Source of the DNA: Atlantibacter subterraneus
Lineage (GTDB): Bacteria; Pseudomonadota; Gammaproteobacteria; Enterobacterales; Enterobacteriaceae
Strand: one strand, 5' to 3'
Assembly (NCBI RefSeq): GCF_027853245.1
Contig: NZ_JAPTZM010000007.1
Length of the DNA: 64,000 bases
Shown: piece after piece, positions 41,566 through 49,671 of the stretch
How positions within the stretch are numbered: position 1 is the stretch's first letter
How the letters are laid out: each line of letters opens with the position of its first letter
The notes under the pieces: model-generated
Told to the model about the DNA's origin: nothing
What the model saw: only the letters and a program-made list of their open reading frames with translations
Databases searched by the model: none
Program-made: the position numbers and the translations under genes

Positions 41566-41876
41566 TACGCCTCCTCAGCCCTGATTTGCACCGCGCCAAT
41601 CAGGTTTTTACCGTTATCAATAAGCATCCCCAGCAGATCTTTTTCATCCCGCTGTTGAAGCTGGCTATAGCGATTCCTGAGCCAGCCTTCCGGAGCCAGT
41701 GAGACAAAAAAAGGGTGCAGCGTGGTGCAGTGAAATGTGCGCTGACTGACCGGTAAACTCAGCGACAGTGGCGGCCCCTGATAGTCATCGCGATAGGTAA
41801 AGCGAAAACCGGTTGCCTCCTGCACCAGTTCGCCAACCGGTTCGCCATACAGCAGCACGGTTACACGGCGGTGCAT
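41565..41876 (-). CDS. hipS: HipS, small antitoxin corresponding to the HipA N-terminal subdomain
   Basis: 103 residues (VTVLLYGEPVGELVQEATGF, then YRDDYQGPPLSLSLPVSQRT, LHPFFVSLAPEGWLRNRY). This matches subdomain 1 of HipA as a separate gene. In the O127 HipBST system HipS, not HipB, neutralises the kinase, and a tryptophan near position 65 is important; a Trp sits at 65 here (PEGWLR). It overlaps hipB by 16 bp and hipT by 1 bp. This is the normal layout of hipBST and not a broken hipA. Confidence 0.85.
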   Translation of the reverse strand: MHRRVTVLLYGEPVGELVQEATGFRFTYRDDYQGPPLSLSLPVSQRTFHCTTLHPFFVSLAPEGWLRNRYSQLQQRDEKDLLGMLIDNGKNLIGAVQIRAEEA

Positions 41877-42184
41877 AGCTTTACTCCCAGCGCCCGGGCG
41901 ACGTTCAGGACGGTGCCGAATTTAACCTGTTCAGGATCTTTAAACAGTCGTTTGAGGGTAGAGACCGATACGCCGGTTTGAAGCTCGAGCATGGCCAGAC
42001 CGATGCCCAGCTGTTTACGTCGGTCATTGAGTAAAGCGCCAAGCTCAGCGGGAGTTTCAATCGCCTGCGCGCTACACGACGGTGCGGCAGCCTCATGGTT
42101 TAGCAGACTTTGACGAACATGATTAAGCTCTTCGCTCAGCGCTTGCAGTTTCCAGGTGACAGAGGCAAGGGTGTTTTCGTTCAT
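41861..42184 (-). CDS. hipB: HipB, XRE-type DNA-binding component of HipBST
   Basis: 107 residues. A helical N-terminal extension (VTWKLQALSEELNHVRQSLL) precedes an XRE helix-turn-helix (RKQLGIGLAMLELQTGVSVS, then TLKRLFKDPEQVKFGTVLNV). It represses the operon and strengthens the neutralisation by HipS. First gene of hipB-hipS-hipT. The start lies 10 bp from a TTATTA-N7-TAATAA inverted repeat. Confidence 0.85.
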   Translation of the reverse strand: MNENTLASVTWKLQALSEELNHVRQSLLNHEAAAPSCSAQAIETPAELGALLNDRRKQLGIGLAMLELQTGVSVSTLKRLFKDPEQVKFGTVLNVARALGVKLCTAV

Positions 42185-42193
42185 AAATGAGCC

Positions 42194-42212
42194 TTATTAG
42201 GACAATTAATAA
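42194..42212 (-). promoter_or_regulatory. Candidate HipB operator upstream of hipB
   Basis: Inverted repeat TTATTA, seven bases (GGACAAT), TAATAA, in a very AT-rich stretch just before hipB. Autorepressors of this family bind such sites next to the promoter. Confidence 0.4.
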
Positions 42213-42340
42213 TCTATAGCTCAAATAAGAAACATAAAAAAGCAAAAAGGCCACATAAAGTCTATTTTCTTTCTAAAACCGATATAAAGTTTATATATGA
42301 CCCATTTAGGGTTTGTTATAAGCATATCGCCTATAAAAAA

Positions 42341-42364
42341 AAACCGGAGCAATAGCCCCGGTTC
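42341..42364 (-). terminator. Rho-independent terminator of dppABCDF
   Basis: On the minus strand AACCGG pairs with CCGGTT around a mostly paired inner segment and is followed by a long T-run. It begins about 18 bp after the dppF stop. Confidence 0.85.
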
Positions 42365-42381
42365 GTTCACGCTCCGTTACC

Positions 42382-43392
42382 TTACGGCAGCGGTCTTTCC
42401 CCGTTCTCATCCTGGTCCACCGCAAAGCAGGCTACCAGCTGCCCGCCGTAAGACTTAAGCGGCGGCTGCAACTGGGTACAGGGGCCGAAGCGGCGGCGGC
42501 AGCGGGCGTTAAACGCGCAGCCCGGCGGCGGGTTGAGCGGGCTTGGCAGCTCGCCGGTGAGTTTGATGCGCTCGCGGCGGTCGTCCGGGTTCAGGCGCGG
42601 CGTCGCGGAGAGCAGCGCCTGAGTGTACGGATGACGCGGATTATTGAAAATCTCATCCTTGGTGCCTTTCTCCACGCAGCGGCCCAGATACATCACCATC
42701 ACTTCATCGGCGATGTGCTCTACCACCGAGAGATCGTGGGAGATAAACACGTAGGACAGCCCCAAATCCTGCTGCAAATCCATCATCAGGTTCAGCACCT
42801 GGGCGCGTACCGACACGTCCAGCGCGGAGACCGGTTCGTCGGCGATCACCACGTCCGGATCGAGCATAAGACCGCGAGCGATAGCGATACGCTGACGCTG
42901 GCCGCCGGAGAACATATGCGGATAGCGGTCATAGTGTTCGGTTTTCAGGCCGACTTTCGCCATCATCGCCAGCGCTTTCTCGCGGCGCGCGTCCTTGCTG
43001 AGATCGGTGTTGATCAGCAGCGGCTCTTCGAGGATCTGGCCCACTTTTTTACGCGGGTTGAGCGATCCGTACGGATTCTGAAACACGATCTGGATTTTCT
43101 GGCGGCGCAGCTTCTGCGCCTGCGGATCGTGCTTGAGCAGATCCTGGCCCTGATAATACAGCTCGCCGCCGGTGGGCGTTTCAATCATGGTCAGCAGGCG
43201 GCCCAGGGTGGATTTACCACAGCCGGACTCGCCCACCACTGCCAGCGTTTTGCCGCGCTCCAGGCTGAACGACACGCCGTCCAGCGCTTTTACCAGCCGC
43301 TCCTGGGCGAACATCCCTTTTTTGACCGGGTAGTATTTCTTTAAATCAATAGCCTGCAACAGCGGTTGCGTGGTGGCCTCAAGCGTACTCAT
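42382..43392 (-). CDS. dppF: Dipeptide ABC transporter ATPase DppF
   Basis: 336 residues from the ATG at 43392 (MSTLEATTQPLLQAIDLKKY). ATPase of the dipeptide and haem importer. Walker A is GESGCGKSTLGR, the Q-loop region is VFQNPYGSLNPRKK, the signature MFSGGQRQRIAIARGL, Walker B DVVIADEPVSALD, and the H-loop YVFISHDLSV. The C-terminal extension has the four-cysteine cluster motif of oligopeptide ATPases (CAFNARCRRRFGPC and VACF). The start lies inside the dppD 3' end by 14 bp. Confidence 0.97.
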   Translation of the reverse strand: MSTLEATTQPLLQAIDLKKYYPVKKGMFAQERLVKALDGVSFSLERGKTLAVVGESGCGKSTLGRLLTMIETPTGGELYYQGQDLLKHDPQAQKLRRQKIQIVFQNPYGSLNPRKKVGQILEEPLLINTDLSKDARREKALAMMAKVGLKTEHYDRYPHMFSGGQRQRIAIARGLMLDPDVVIADEPVSALDVSVRAQVLNLMMDLQQDLGLSYVFISHDLSVVEHIADEVMVMYLGRCVEKGTKDEIFNNPRHPYTQALLSATPRLNPDDRRERIKLTGELPSPLNPPPGCAFNARCRRRFGPCTQLQPPLKSYGGQLVACFAVDQDENGERPLP

Positions 43393-44371
43393 AGTTTGGC
43401 CTCCCGGCGTCATCGAGTGGGTAGTGGCATTTCGACTGACGACCGTTGTCGACGGTATTCAAATCGGGTTCTACGCTGCGGCATTTGTCGGTGGCGTAGG
43501 GGCAGCGCGGATTCAGCAGGCAGCCGTTCGGGCGGTCATATTTACCCGGAACCACGCCCGGCAACGACGCCAGACGCGCTTTATCCTGAGCAAACTCCGG
43601 CAGCGCGCGCAGCAGCGCCTGGGTGTACGGATGGCGCGGCGCGCGGAAAATATCCCGCGAGTCGCCCGCTTCTACCACCTGGCCCGCGTACATCACGATG
43701 ATTTTGTGGGCCGCTTCCGCGACCAGCGCCAGGTCATGGGTGATCAGGATCAGCGCCATGTTCTCGCGCTGTTGCAGTTCCAGCAGCAGCTCGATGATCT
43801 GCGCCTGGATGGTCACATCCAGCGCGGTAGTTGGCTCATCGGCGATCAGCAGTTTTGGCCGACAGGCAATTGCCATGGCGATCATCACGCGCTGGCTCAT
43901 CCCGCCGGACAACTGGTGCGGATACACGTCCAGCCGCGAGGCCGGGTCGGGGATCCCCACCTGGTTAAGCAAATCAATCGCCCGCTGACGGCGGGTTTTC
44001 TTGTTGCCGCCCTGATGCACTTTGATGGCTTCCATAATCTGGAAACCCACGGTATAGCAGGGGTTCAGGCTGGTCATCGGATCCTGGAAAATCATCGCCA
44101 CTTCCGAGCCCACCAGATTACGGCGCTCTTTTTCAGAAATGCGTTTCAAATCCTGGCCGTTAAACTCCAGGTTGTCCGCCATGACGCGGCCCGGATAATC
44201 AATCAGCCCCATAATCGCCAGCGAGCTCACCGACTTACCGGAACCGGATTCGCCGACGATACCCACCACCTGGCCTTGCTCCACGCTGTAACTGACACGG
44301 TCAACGGCACGGAACGGGGTGCCTTCGTCGCCGAAGTGCACCGATAATTTATCTACATTCAATAACGCCAT
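43379..44371 (-). CDS. dppD: Dipeptide ABC transporter ATPase DppD
   Basis: 330 residues. Partner ATPase of DppF. Walker A GESGSGKSVSSLAIMG, Q-loop MIFQDPMTSLNPCYT, signature LSGGMSQRVMIAMAIA, Walker B KLLIADEPTTALDVT, H-loop LILITHDLALVAE, and the C-terminal cysteine-rich extension (GCLLNPRCPYATDKC). It hydrolyses ATP to drive import of di- and tripeptides through DppBC. It starts 11 bp after dppC. Confidence 0.97.
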   Translation of the reverse strand: MALLNVDKLSVHFGDEGTPFRAVDRVSYSVEQGQVVGIVGESGSGKSVSSLAIMGLIDYPGRVMADNLEFNGQDLKRISEKERRNLVGSEVAMIFQDPMTSLNPCYTVGFQIMEAIKVHQGGNKKTRRQRAIDLLNQVGIPDPASRLDVYPHQLSGGMSQRVMIAMAIACRPKLLIADEPTTALDVTIQAQIIELLLELQQRENMALILITHDLALVAEAAHKIIVMYAGQVVEAGDSRDIFRAPRHPYTQALLRALPEFAQDKARLASLPGVVPGKYDRPNGCLLNPRCPYATDKCRSVEPDLNTVDNGRQSKCHYPLDDAGRPNYEYA

Positions 44372-44382
44372 CTCGTGCCTCT

Positions 44383-45285
44383 TTACTGCTTGAGTTTGGG
44401 ATCGAGCGCATCACGCAGGCCGTCACCCATCAGGTTAAATGCCAGCACCGTCAGCAGGATAGCCAGACCCGGGAAGGTCACTACCCACCAGGCACTTTGT
44501 GCGAACTGCAACACGTCGGAGAGCATGGTGCCCCATTCCGGTGTTGGCGGTTGCGCACCCATGCCGAGGAAGCCAAGGGCGGCCATATCGAGAATGGCGT
44601 TAGAGAAGCCCAGCGATGCCTGAACAATCAGCGGCGCGAGGCAGTTAGGGAAAATGTTGATGAACATCTGGCGCATTGCGCCAGCGCCCGCCACGCGGGA
44701 TGCGGTCACGTAATCGCGGTTCACTTCTACCAGCACCGCCGCGCGGGTTAAGCGCACGTAGTGCGGCAGCGCCACGAAGGTGAGCGCCAGCGCGGCGTTA
44801 CCGATCGACGGGCCGAAAATCGCCACCAGCACCAGCGCCAACAGCAGGCTGGGCAGCGCCAGCATGATATCGACCACGCGCATGATGACGTTATCGACGA
44901 TGCCGCCGAAGTAACCGGCGATCAGGCCGAGCACGATACCCATCACCAGCGACAGCACCACCACCAGGCAGCCCACCAGCAGCGACAGGCGCGCGCCGTA
45001 CATCAGGCGCGACAGCACATCGCGGCCCACGTCATCTGTTCCCAGCAGATGCGCCAGACTGCCGCCGTCCTGCCAGGCAGGCGGTGCCAGCAGCGCGTCG
45101 CGGAACTGGTCCGCCGGGTTATAGGGCGCGATAAAGTTAGCGAACACGGCGATAAAAAGCACCACCACCACGTACACCAGCCCAACGACCGCACCTTTGT
45201 TGCGTTTAAAGTAGTGCCAGAATTCCTGCATCGGCGTCATCGGCACCGGTGCGGCCACCACCTTGTTTTCTGTCATTTGCGTCAT
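44383..45285 (-). CDS. dppC: Dipeptide ABC transporter permease DppC
   Basis: 300 residues. Cytoplasmic N-terminus (MPTPMQEFWHYFKRNKGAVV-type segment), six membrane spans, and the EAA loop that docks on the ATPases (YVTASRVAGAGAMRQMFINIFPN). The periplasmic segment PPAWQDGGSLAHLLGTDDVGRD is the OppC/DppC N-terminal signature (HLLGTDxxGRDVLSR). It lies 9 bp after dppB. Confidence 0.97.
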   Translation of the reverse strand: MTQMTENKVVAAPVPMTPMQEFWHYFKRNKGAVVGLVYVVVVLFIAVFANFIAPYNPADQFRDALLAPPAWQDGGSLAHLLGTDDVGRDVLSRLMYGARLSLLVGCLVVVLSLVMGIVLGLIAGYFGGIVDNVIMRVVDIMLALPSLLLALVLVAIFGPSIGNAALALTFVALPHYVRLTRAAVLVEVNRDYVTASRVAGAGAMRQMFINIFPNCLAPLIVQASLGFSNAILDMAALGFLGMGAQPPTPEWGTMLSDVLQFAQSAWWVVTFPGLAILLTVLAFNLMGDGLRDALDPKLKQ

Positions 45286-45294
45286 GATGGCCCC

Positions 45295-46314
45295 TTATTT
45301 CTTATGACGAATACGCGGGTTCACCACGCCGTACAGCAAATCGACCAGCAGGTTAACCAGGATAATCATGGTTGCCACCAGCAGTACACCGCCCTGCACC
45401 ACCGGATAATCTCGGCGTTGCAGCGCGTCAATCAGCCAGCGCCCCAGGCCCGGCCAGGAGAAGATGGTTTCGGTAAGGATCGCGCCCGCCAGCAGCGTGC
45501 CGACCTGCAAACCGATGACCGTTACTACCGGCAGCATCGCATTACGCAGCGCGTGGACGATGATGACGCGCATACGGGTCAGGCCCTTGGCGCGCGCGGT
45601 GCGGATGTAATCTTCACCCAGCACTTCCAGCATCGAGGAGCGCGTCATACGCACAATTACCGCCAGCGGAATGGTGCCGAGCACGATGGCCGGTAAAATC
45701 ATATGGGCCAGCGCATCAATAAAGTTGCCCTCTTCGCCCCAAATCGCGGTGTCGATCAGCATAAAACCGGTCAATGGATTGGCGTCGTCGAGGAACACCA
45801 TGTCGCTCACCCGTCCGGAAACCGGCGTCAGGTTCCATTGCACCGAGACCAGCATGATCAGCATCATGCCCCACCAGAAAATCGGCATGGAGTAGCCGGT
45901 CAGCGCCAGGCCAACGGCGGTGTGATCGAAGATGGAGCCGCGTTTTACCGCCGCCAGTACCCCAACCGGAATACCTACCGCAACGGCAAAAATCATGGCG
46001 CACACCCCGAGTTCCAGGGTCGCCTGGAAGCGAGGCACGAATTCGTCCCAAACCGGGAGACGGCTTTTTAATGAAATGCCTAAATCACCGTGCATTACGC
46101 CCCAGATGTAATTGACGTACTGCTGCCACAGCGGCTTATCAAGGCCGAGCGCTGCCAGCATTTCAGCGTGACGTTCCGGGGAGAGCCCGCGTTCGCCAGC
46201 CATAATCATGACCGGGTCGCCTGGGATCATATGAACGAATGCGAAGGTGAGTAGGGTGATGCCTATGAAGGTGGGAATAACCAACCCCAGGCGTCGAAGG
46301 ATGAACTGCAGCAT
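45295..46314 (-). CDS. dppB: Dipeptide ABC transporter permease DppB
   Basis: 339 residues from the ATG at 46314 (MLQFILRRLGLVIPTFIGIT), identical in length to E. coli; the 19-codon upstream extension is unlikely. Six spans with the OppB-type N-terminus and the EAA loop YIRTARAKGLTRMRVIIVHAL. It forms the inner-membrane channel with DppC. It is separated from dppA by 114 bp that contain a strong hairpin. Confidence 0.97.
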   Translation of the reverse strand: MLQFILRRLGLVIPTFIGITLLTFAFVHMIPGDPVMIMAGERGLSPERHAEMLAALGLDKPLWQQYVNYIWGVMHGDLGISLKSRLPVWDEFVPRFQATLELGVCAMIFAVAVGIPVGVLAAVKRGSIFDHTAVGLALTGYSMPIFWWGMMLIMLVSVQWNLTPVSGRVSDMVFLDDANPLTGFMLIDTAIWGEEGNFIDALAHMILPAIVLGTIPLAVIVRMTRSSMLEVLGEDYIRTARAKGLTRMRVIIVHALRNAMLPVVTVIGLQVGTLLAGAILTETIFSWPGLGRWLIDALQRRDYPVVQGGVLLVATMIILVNLLVDLLYGVVNPRIRHKK

Positions 46315-46381
46315 ATCCCGAATTCTCAGTAATCTCCCGGCCCGTTGCCGCGCCAGGATTGTATTGCTCACAAATCTTTCA

Positions 46382-46405
46382 CCCCTTCTCCTGGCGGAGA
46401 AGGGG
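46382..46405 (-). terminator. Perfect hairpin between dppA and dppB
   Basis: Arms CCCCTTCTCC and GGAGAAGGGG with loop TGGC (GCCA on the minus strand). It starts 24 bp after the dppA stop. Such a stem can stabilise the abundant dppA message and reduce read-through into dppBCDF. Confidence 0.8.
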
Positions 46406-46428
46406 AATAAAAGCTCTTTTAACTTTTA

Positions 46429-48033
46429 TTATTCGACAGAAACGTTTTCGAAGTGGTGCTTGCCTAACGGATCAACCACATAGCCTTTAACTTCTTTACG
46501 CACAGGCTCGTAAACGGTGGAGTGAGCGATGATCAGCGCCGGAGCCTGGTCATGCATCACTACCTGAGCCTGTTTGTACAGTTCGATACGCTTGTTGTGG
46601 TCTTCCGCAGCGCGCGCCGGTTGGATCAGATCTTCAAACGGCTTGTAGCACCAGCGAGAGTAGTTGGAACCGTCTTTCGCCGCATCGCAGCTGAACAGGG
46701 TAGCGAAGAAGTTATCCGGGTCCCCATTGTCGCCGGTCCAGCCCATCATCACCGCCTGATGCTCGCCCGCTTTGGCGCGCTTCAGATACTCGCCCCACTC
46801 GTAGGTCACGATCTTGGCCTGAACGCCGATTTTCGCCCAGTCAGCCTGGATCATTTCCGCCATACGGCGCGCGTTCGGGTTGTAAGGACGCTGTACCGGC
46901 ATCGCCCACAGCTCAACGGTAAAGCCTTCCTGACCGGCTTCTTTCAGCAGCGCTTTGGCCTTCTCAACGTCGTAGGTGTAGTCCTTAACGTCGTCGTTAT
47001 AGCCCCACATGGTCGGCGGGATCAGGTTTTTAGCCGCAACGCCAGCACCCTGATAAACCGCTTTGATGATCGCTTCTTTGTTTACCGCGTAAGTCAGCGC
47101 CTGACGCACTTTCACGTCATCAAACGGTTTCTTCTCGGTGTTGAAGGACAGGTAGCCCACGTTCAGACCGGCCTGCTCCATCAGGTTGATGTTTTTGTCC
47201 TGCTTCATGCGCGCGATGTCTGCCGGATTCGGGTACGGCATCACCTGGCATTCGTTTTTCTGCAGTTTGGCGTAACGCACGGACGCGTCCGGAGTAATGG
47301 AGAACACCAGGCGGTCGATCTGCGGTTTGGTGCCCCAGTAGCCTTCAAACGCTTTGTACAGAATACGGGAGTCTTTCTGGTACTGCTGCAGCTGGAACGG
47401 ACCGGTGCCGATTGGGTTCAGGTCCACTTTCTCCGGCGTACCGGCTTTCAGCATGTTGTCAGCGTACTCTTTAGAGAGGATCGACGCGAAGTCCATCGCC
47501 AGGTCCGCCAGGAACGGCGCTTCCGGGCGAGTCAGCACGAACTGCACGGTTTTGTCGTCGACTTTTTTCACTTCAGAAATCAGCGCCGGGAGGCCCATGC
47601 CTTCGAAGTATTCATAGCTGCCGCCAGATACTTTGTGGTACGGGTTCTGCTCGTTTTTCTGACGATCGAAAGAGAACACCACGTCGTCGGCGTTAAATTC
47701 GCGCGTCGGTTTGAATTCTTTGCTGTCCTGCCACTTCACGCCCTGGCGCAGGTGGAAGGTATAGGTTTTACCGTCTTCGCTGATTTCCCATTTCTCAGCC
47801 AGGCCCGGGATCACTTCGGTGGTGCCGGTTTTGAACTCAACCAGACGGTTGTAGATTGGCACAGAGCTGGCGTCATAGGTGGTGCCAGAGGTGAAAAGCT
47901 GCGGGTTGAAGCCTTCCGGGGAACCTTCTGAACAGTAAACCAGGGTTTTCGCTTGTACACTTGCTGCGACAGTCATCGCCACCAGGCTAAGACCAAATTT
48001 CAGCATCCCTGACTTCTTCAAGGAAATACTCAT
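46429..48033 (-). CDS. dppA: Periplasmic dipeptide-binding protein DppA
   Basis: 534 residues with signal peptide (MSISLKKSGMLKFGLSLVAM, cleaved after ASVQA). SBP_bac_5 fold: KTLVYCSEGSPEGFNPQLFT at the mature start, the cluster 5 motif WKDSKEFKPTREFNADDVVF-like region, and DASVRYAKLQKNECQVMPYP. It binds dipeptides and haem and serves peptide chemotaxis through Tap. First gene of the operon; in E. coli its leader is a target of the sRNA GcvB. Confidence 0.97.
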   Translation of the reverse strand: MSISLKKSGMLKFGLSLVAMTVAASVQAKTLVYCSEGSPEGFNPQLFTSGTTYDASSVPIYNRLVEFKTGTTEVIPGLAEKWEISEDGKTYTFHLRQGVKWQDSKEFKPTREFNADDVVFSFDRQKNEQNPYHKVSGGSYEYFEGMGLPALISEVKKVDDKTVQFVLTRPEAPFLADLAMDFASILSKEYADNMLKAGTPEKVDLNPIGTGPFQLQQYQKDSRILYKAFEGYWGTKPQIDRLVFSITPDASVRYAKLQKNECQVMPYPNPADIARMKQDKNINLMEQAGLNVGYLSFNTEKKPFDDVKVRQALTYAVNKEAIIKAVYQGAGVAAKNLIPPTMWGYNDDVKDYTYDVEKAKALLKEAGQEGFTVELWAMPVQRPYNPNARRMAEMIQADWAKIGVQAKIVTYEWGEYLKRAKAGEHQAVMMGWTGDNGDPDNFFATLFSCDAAKDGSNYSRWCYKPFEDLIQPARAAEDHNKRIELYKQAQVVMHDQAPALIIAHSTVYEPVRKEVKGYVVDPLGKHHFENVSVE

Positions 48034-48762
48034 TATTCTGCTCCAATGTGATTTGTGTTGTGTTTACTCGCCCTGGTCCGTTTTACTTCTCTGCGGAGAC
48101 GCGTAGGCACCGGGAAAAACTCCGGGTGTGGCTGCGTTACCGTAGCTGTAAACCGAAATACGTTGAGTAATTACCGTCAGACCTTTTTTTGTTTTTTACC
48201 GGTCTTAACGGAATCTGCCCGAAGGGCAATGTGAGGATGGGGAATCCTTTCATTTGAATGTCTGAGTTGCAGTACAGATCGTCCATAAAGTGCCCCTCAC
48301 GCCCTACAATCTGTCAACAGAATGTGAAAACGTCAATACAGGACTCCGTTATTTACAACCGGGGTGAGAAACGGCAGACAAAGATTAAAAAAACTTCGCA
48401 CCGCTATTTCCAGCACGGAAAATTATGCTACCGGCAACCTGGCAGAATAATCGTCTTACTTCTCTGCTCTGACCAGCTATATCCATTTGTTGACGATATT
48501 TAAAATTTCTTGAGCAATGGCGAAGATATGAACGCTAAATGCCGAAAAGTTTGTGCCTTTCAGCAAAAAATCCTGAGGCTATCCATAAGTAGAGCGGAAA
48601 ACCCACACCGGCTTTCATAATAAAATTCAATGAAAAATGTCACAAAACGGTGATGACGCGGTAAAAACGTTGCTAATTATCGATAACGAATTAAGTTCCA
48701 GTTTCAGCCGTTTAATTCTGGTAGCCTGATAGCCCTTTATAACGTAATCCGGAGGAAGGTTT
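48034..48762. promoter_or_regulatory. 729-bp intergenic region, dppA leader and LysR-gene promoter
   Basis: It holds the promoter and leader of dppA (minus strand) and the upstream region of the AllS-like gene. I see no supported gene; a frame at 48258-48503 has no ribosome site and no family resemblance. The right part (from about 48250) is AT-rich. The E. coli dppA leader is about 165 nt and pairs with GcvB; a matching C/U-rich stretch could not be assigned with certainty here. Confidence 0.4.
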
Positions 48763-49671
48763 ATGCACATTACGGCCCAGGCTCTCCAGGTGGTGATTAC
48801 CACAGCGCGCTGCGGAAGTTTTGCGGCTGCGGCGGAGGAATTACATAAGGTCCCGACGGCCCTGAGCTATACCGTGCATAAACTGGAAAGCAGTCTGGGC
48901 GTGCGTTTATTTGAGCGCGACGGAAAACAACTGCGCCTGACGGAAGCGGGTCGCTTTTTTATTAAAAAAGGTGAATTGATCCTGGCGGAGCTGGATGAAT
49001 TAAGTTTTTCCACTCAGCGTATTTCCGCAGGCGTGGAAACGCGGCTGAGCCTGTCGCTAAATAACATCATCAGCATGAAGCCGATTTATGAATTATTGCG
49101 CGACAGCGAGCGCCATTTTCCCCAAACCGAAATTCATATTTCCATTGATGTGCATGACGGCGTCTGGGACGCGCTGCTGGATAAGCGCGCGGATATCGCT
49201 ATTGGCGCGCCGAATTTAAAAGCCGGAAACGAAATTCGCTGTGAAGATATTGGCACCGCGGAATGGGTGTTCGCCATTAGTCCGGATCATCCGCTGGCCG
49301 CGTACCAGCGCCCGCTGCGCGCCGAGGATTTACGCCCGTGGCCGGCGGTCTGTATCCGCGATACCTCGGTGCGGCTGGAGCCGAAGGTCGCCTGGCTGCT
49401 GCGCGGCCAAAAAGCGCTGGTCGCCCCGGATTATCACAGCAAAATCGCCATGCATCTGGCGGGGCTGGGGATCGGTTTTCTGCCGTACCACATCTGTCAG
49501 CCGTGGCTGGATGACGGGCGCTTAGTCTGCATGACCATCGAAGAAGCCAAACAGCCGACGCCGCTCTATCTCGCGTGGTCGTCGGAGCATTCACGCCCCT
49601 GTTTTTCCTGGTGGATGGAACAGTTACGCAAGCCGTCTATCCAGCAGCAGTTTTTACAGCCGCTGGCCTGA
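48763..49671 (+). CDS. LysR-family regulator, AllS-like
   Basis: 302 residues. N-terminal winged helix (FAAAAEELHKVPTALSYTVH, then KLESSLGVRLFERDGKQLRL) and a C-terminal effector domain. Blocks such as HDGVWDALLDKRADIAIGAP, KIAMHLAGLGIGFLPYHICQ and PTPLYLAW parallel AllS, the activator of allantoin genes in E. coli. Strong ribosome site GGAGGAAGG. Its stop overlaps the convergent AllH-like gene by 18 bp. It is the likely regulator of the ureide cluster that follows; the effector could be an intermediate such as allophanate or oxalurate. Confidence 0.85.
   Translation: MHITAQALQVVITTARCGSFAAAAEELHKVPTALSYTVHKLESSLGVRLFERDGKQLRLTEAGRFFIKKGELILAELDELSFSTQRISAGVETRLSLSLNNIISMKPIYELLRDSERHFPQTEIHISIDVHDGVWDALLDKRADIAIGAPNLKAGNEIRCEDIGTAEWVFAISPDHPLAAYQRPLRAEDLRPWPAVCIRDTSVRLEPKVAWLLRGQKALVAPDYHSKIAMHLAGLGIGFLPYHICQPWLDDGRLVCMTIEEAKQPTPLYLAWSSEHSRPCFSWWMEQLRKPSIQQQFLQPLA

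Noticed and set aside
40531..41876. hipT and hipS as a frameshifted hipA pseudogene
   Set aside because: Stop and start are coupled (TAATG), both parts keep key residues, and the same split is a defined system, HipBST.
43370..44347. Open frame of 325 codons antisense to dppD
   Set aside because: Same codon-shadow effect. The peptide is repetitive in H, Q and R, and dppD on the other strand has all ABC motifs.
46522..47931. Long open frame (469 codons) antisense to dppA
   Set aside because: The translation is rich in R, H, V and F without any family resemblance. It is the usual shadow of a GC-rich gene with biased third positions; dppA is unmistakable.
48258..48503. Small frame of 81 codons upstream of the AllS-like gene
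   Set aside because: It lies in the dppA promoter region, lacks a ribosome site and has no protein-like pattern.
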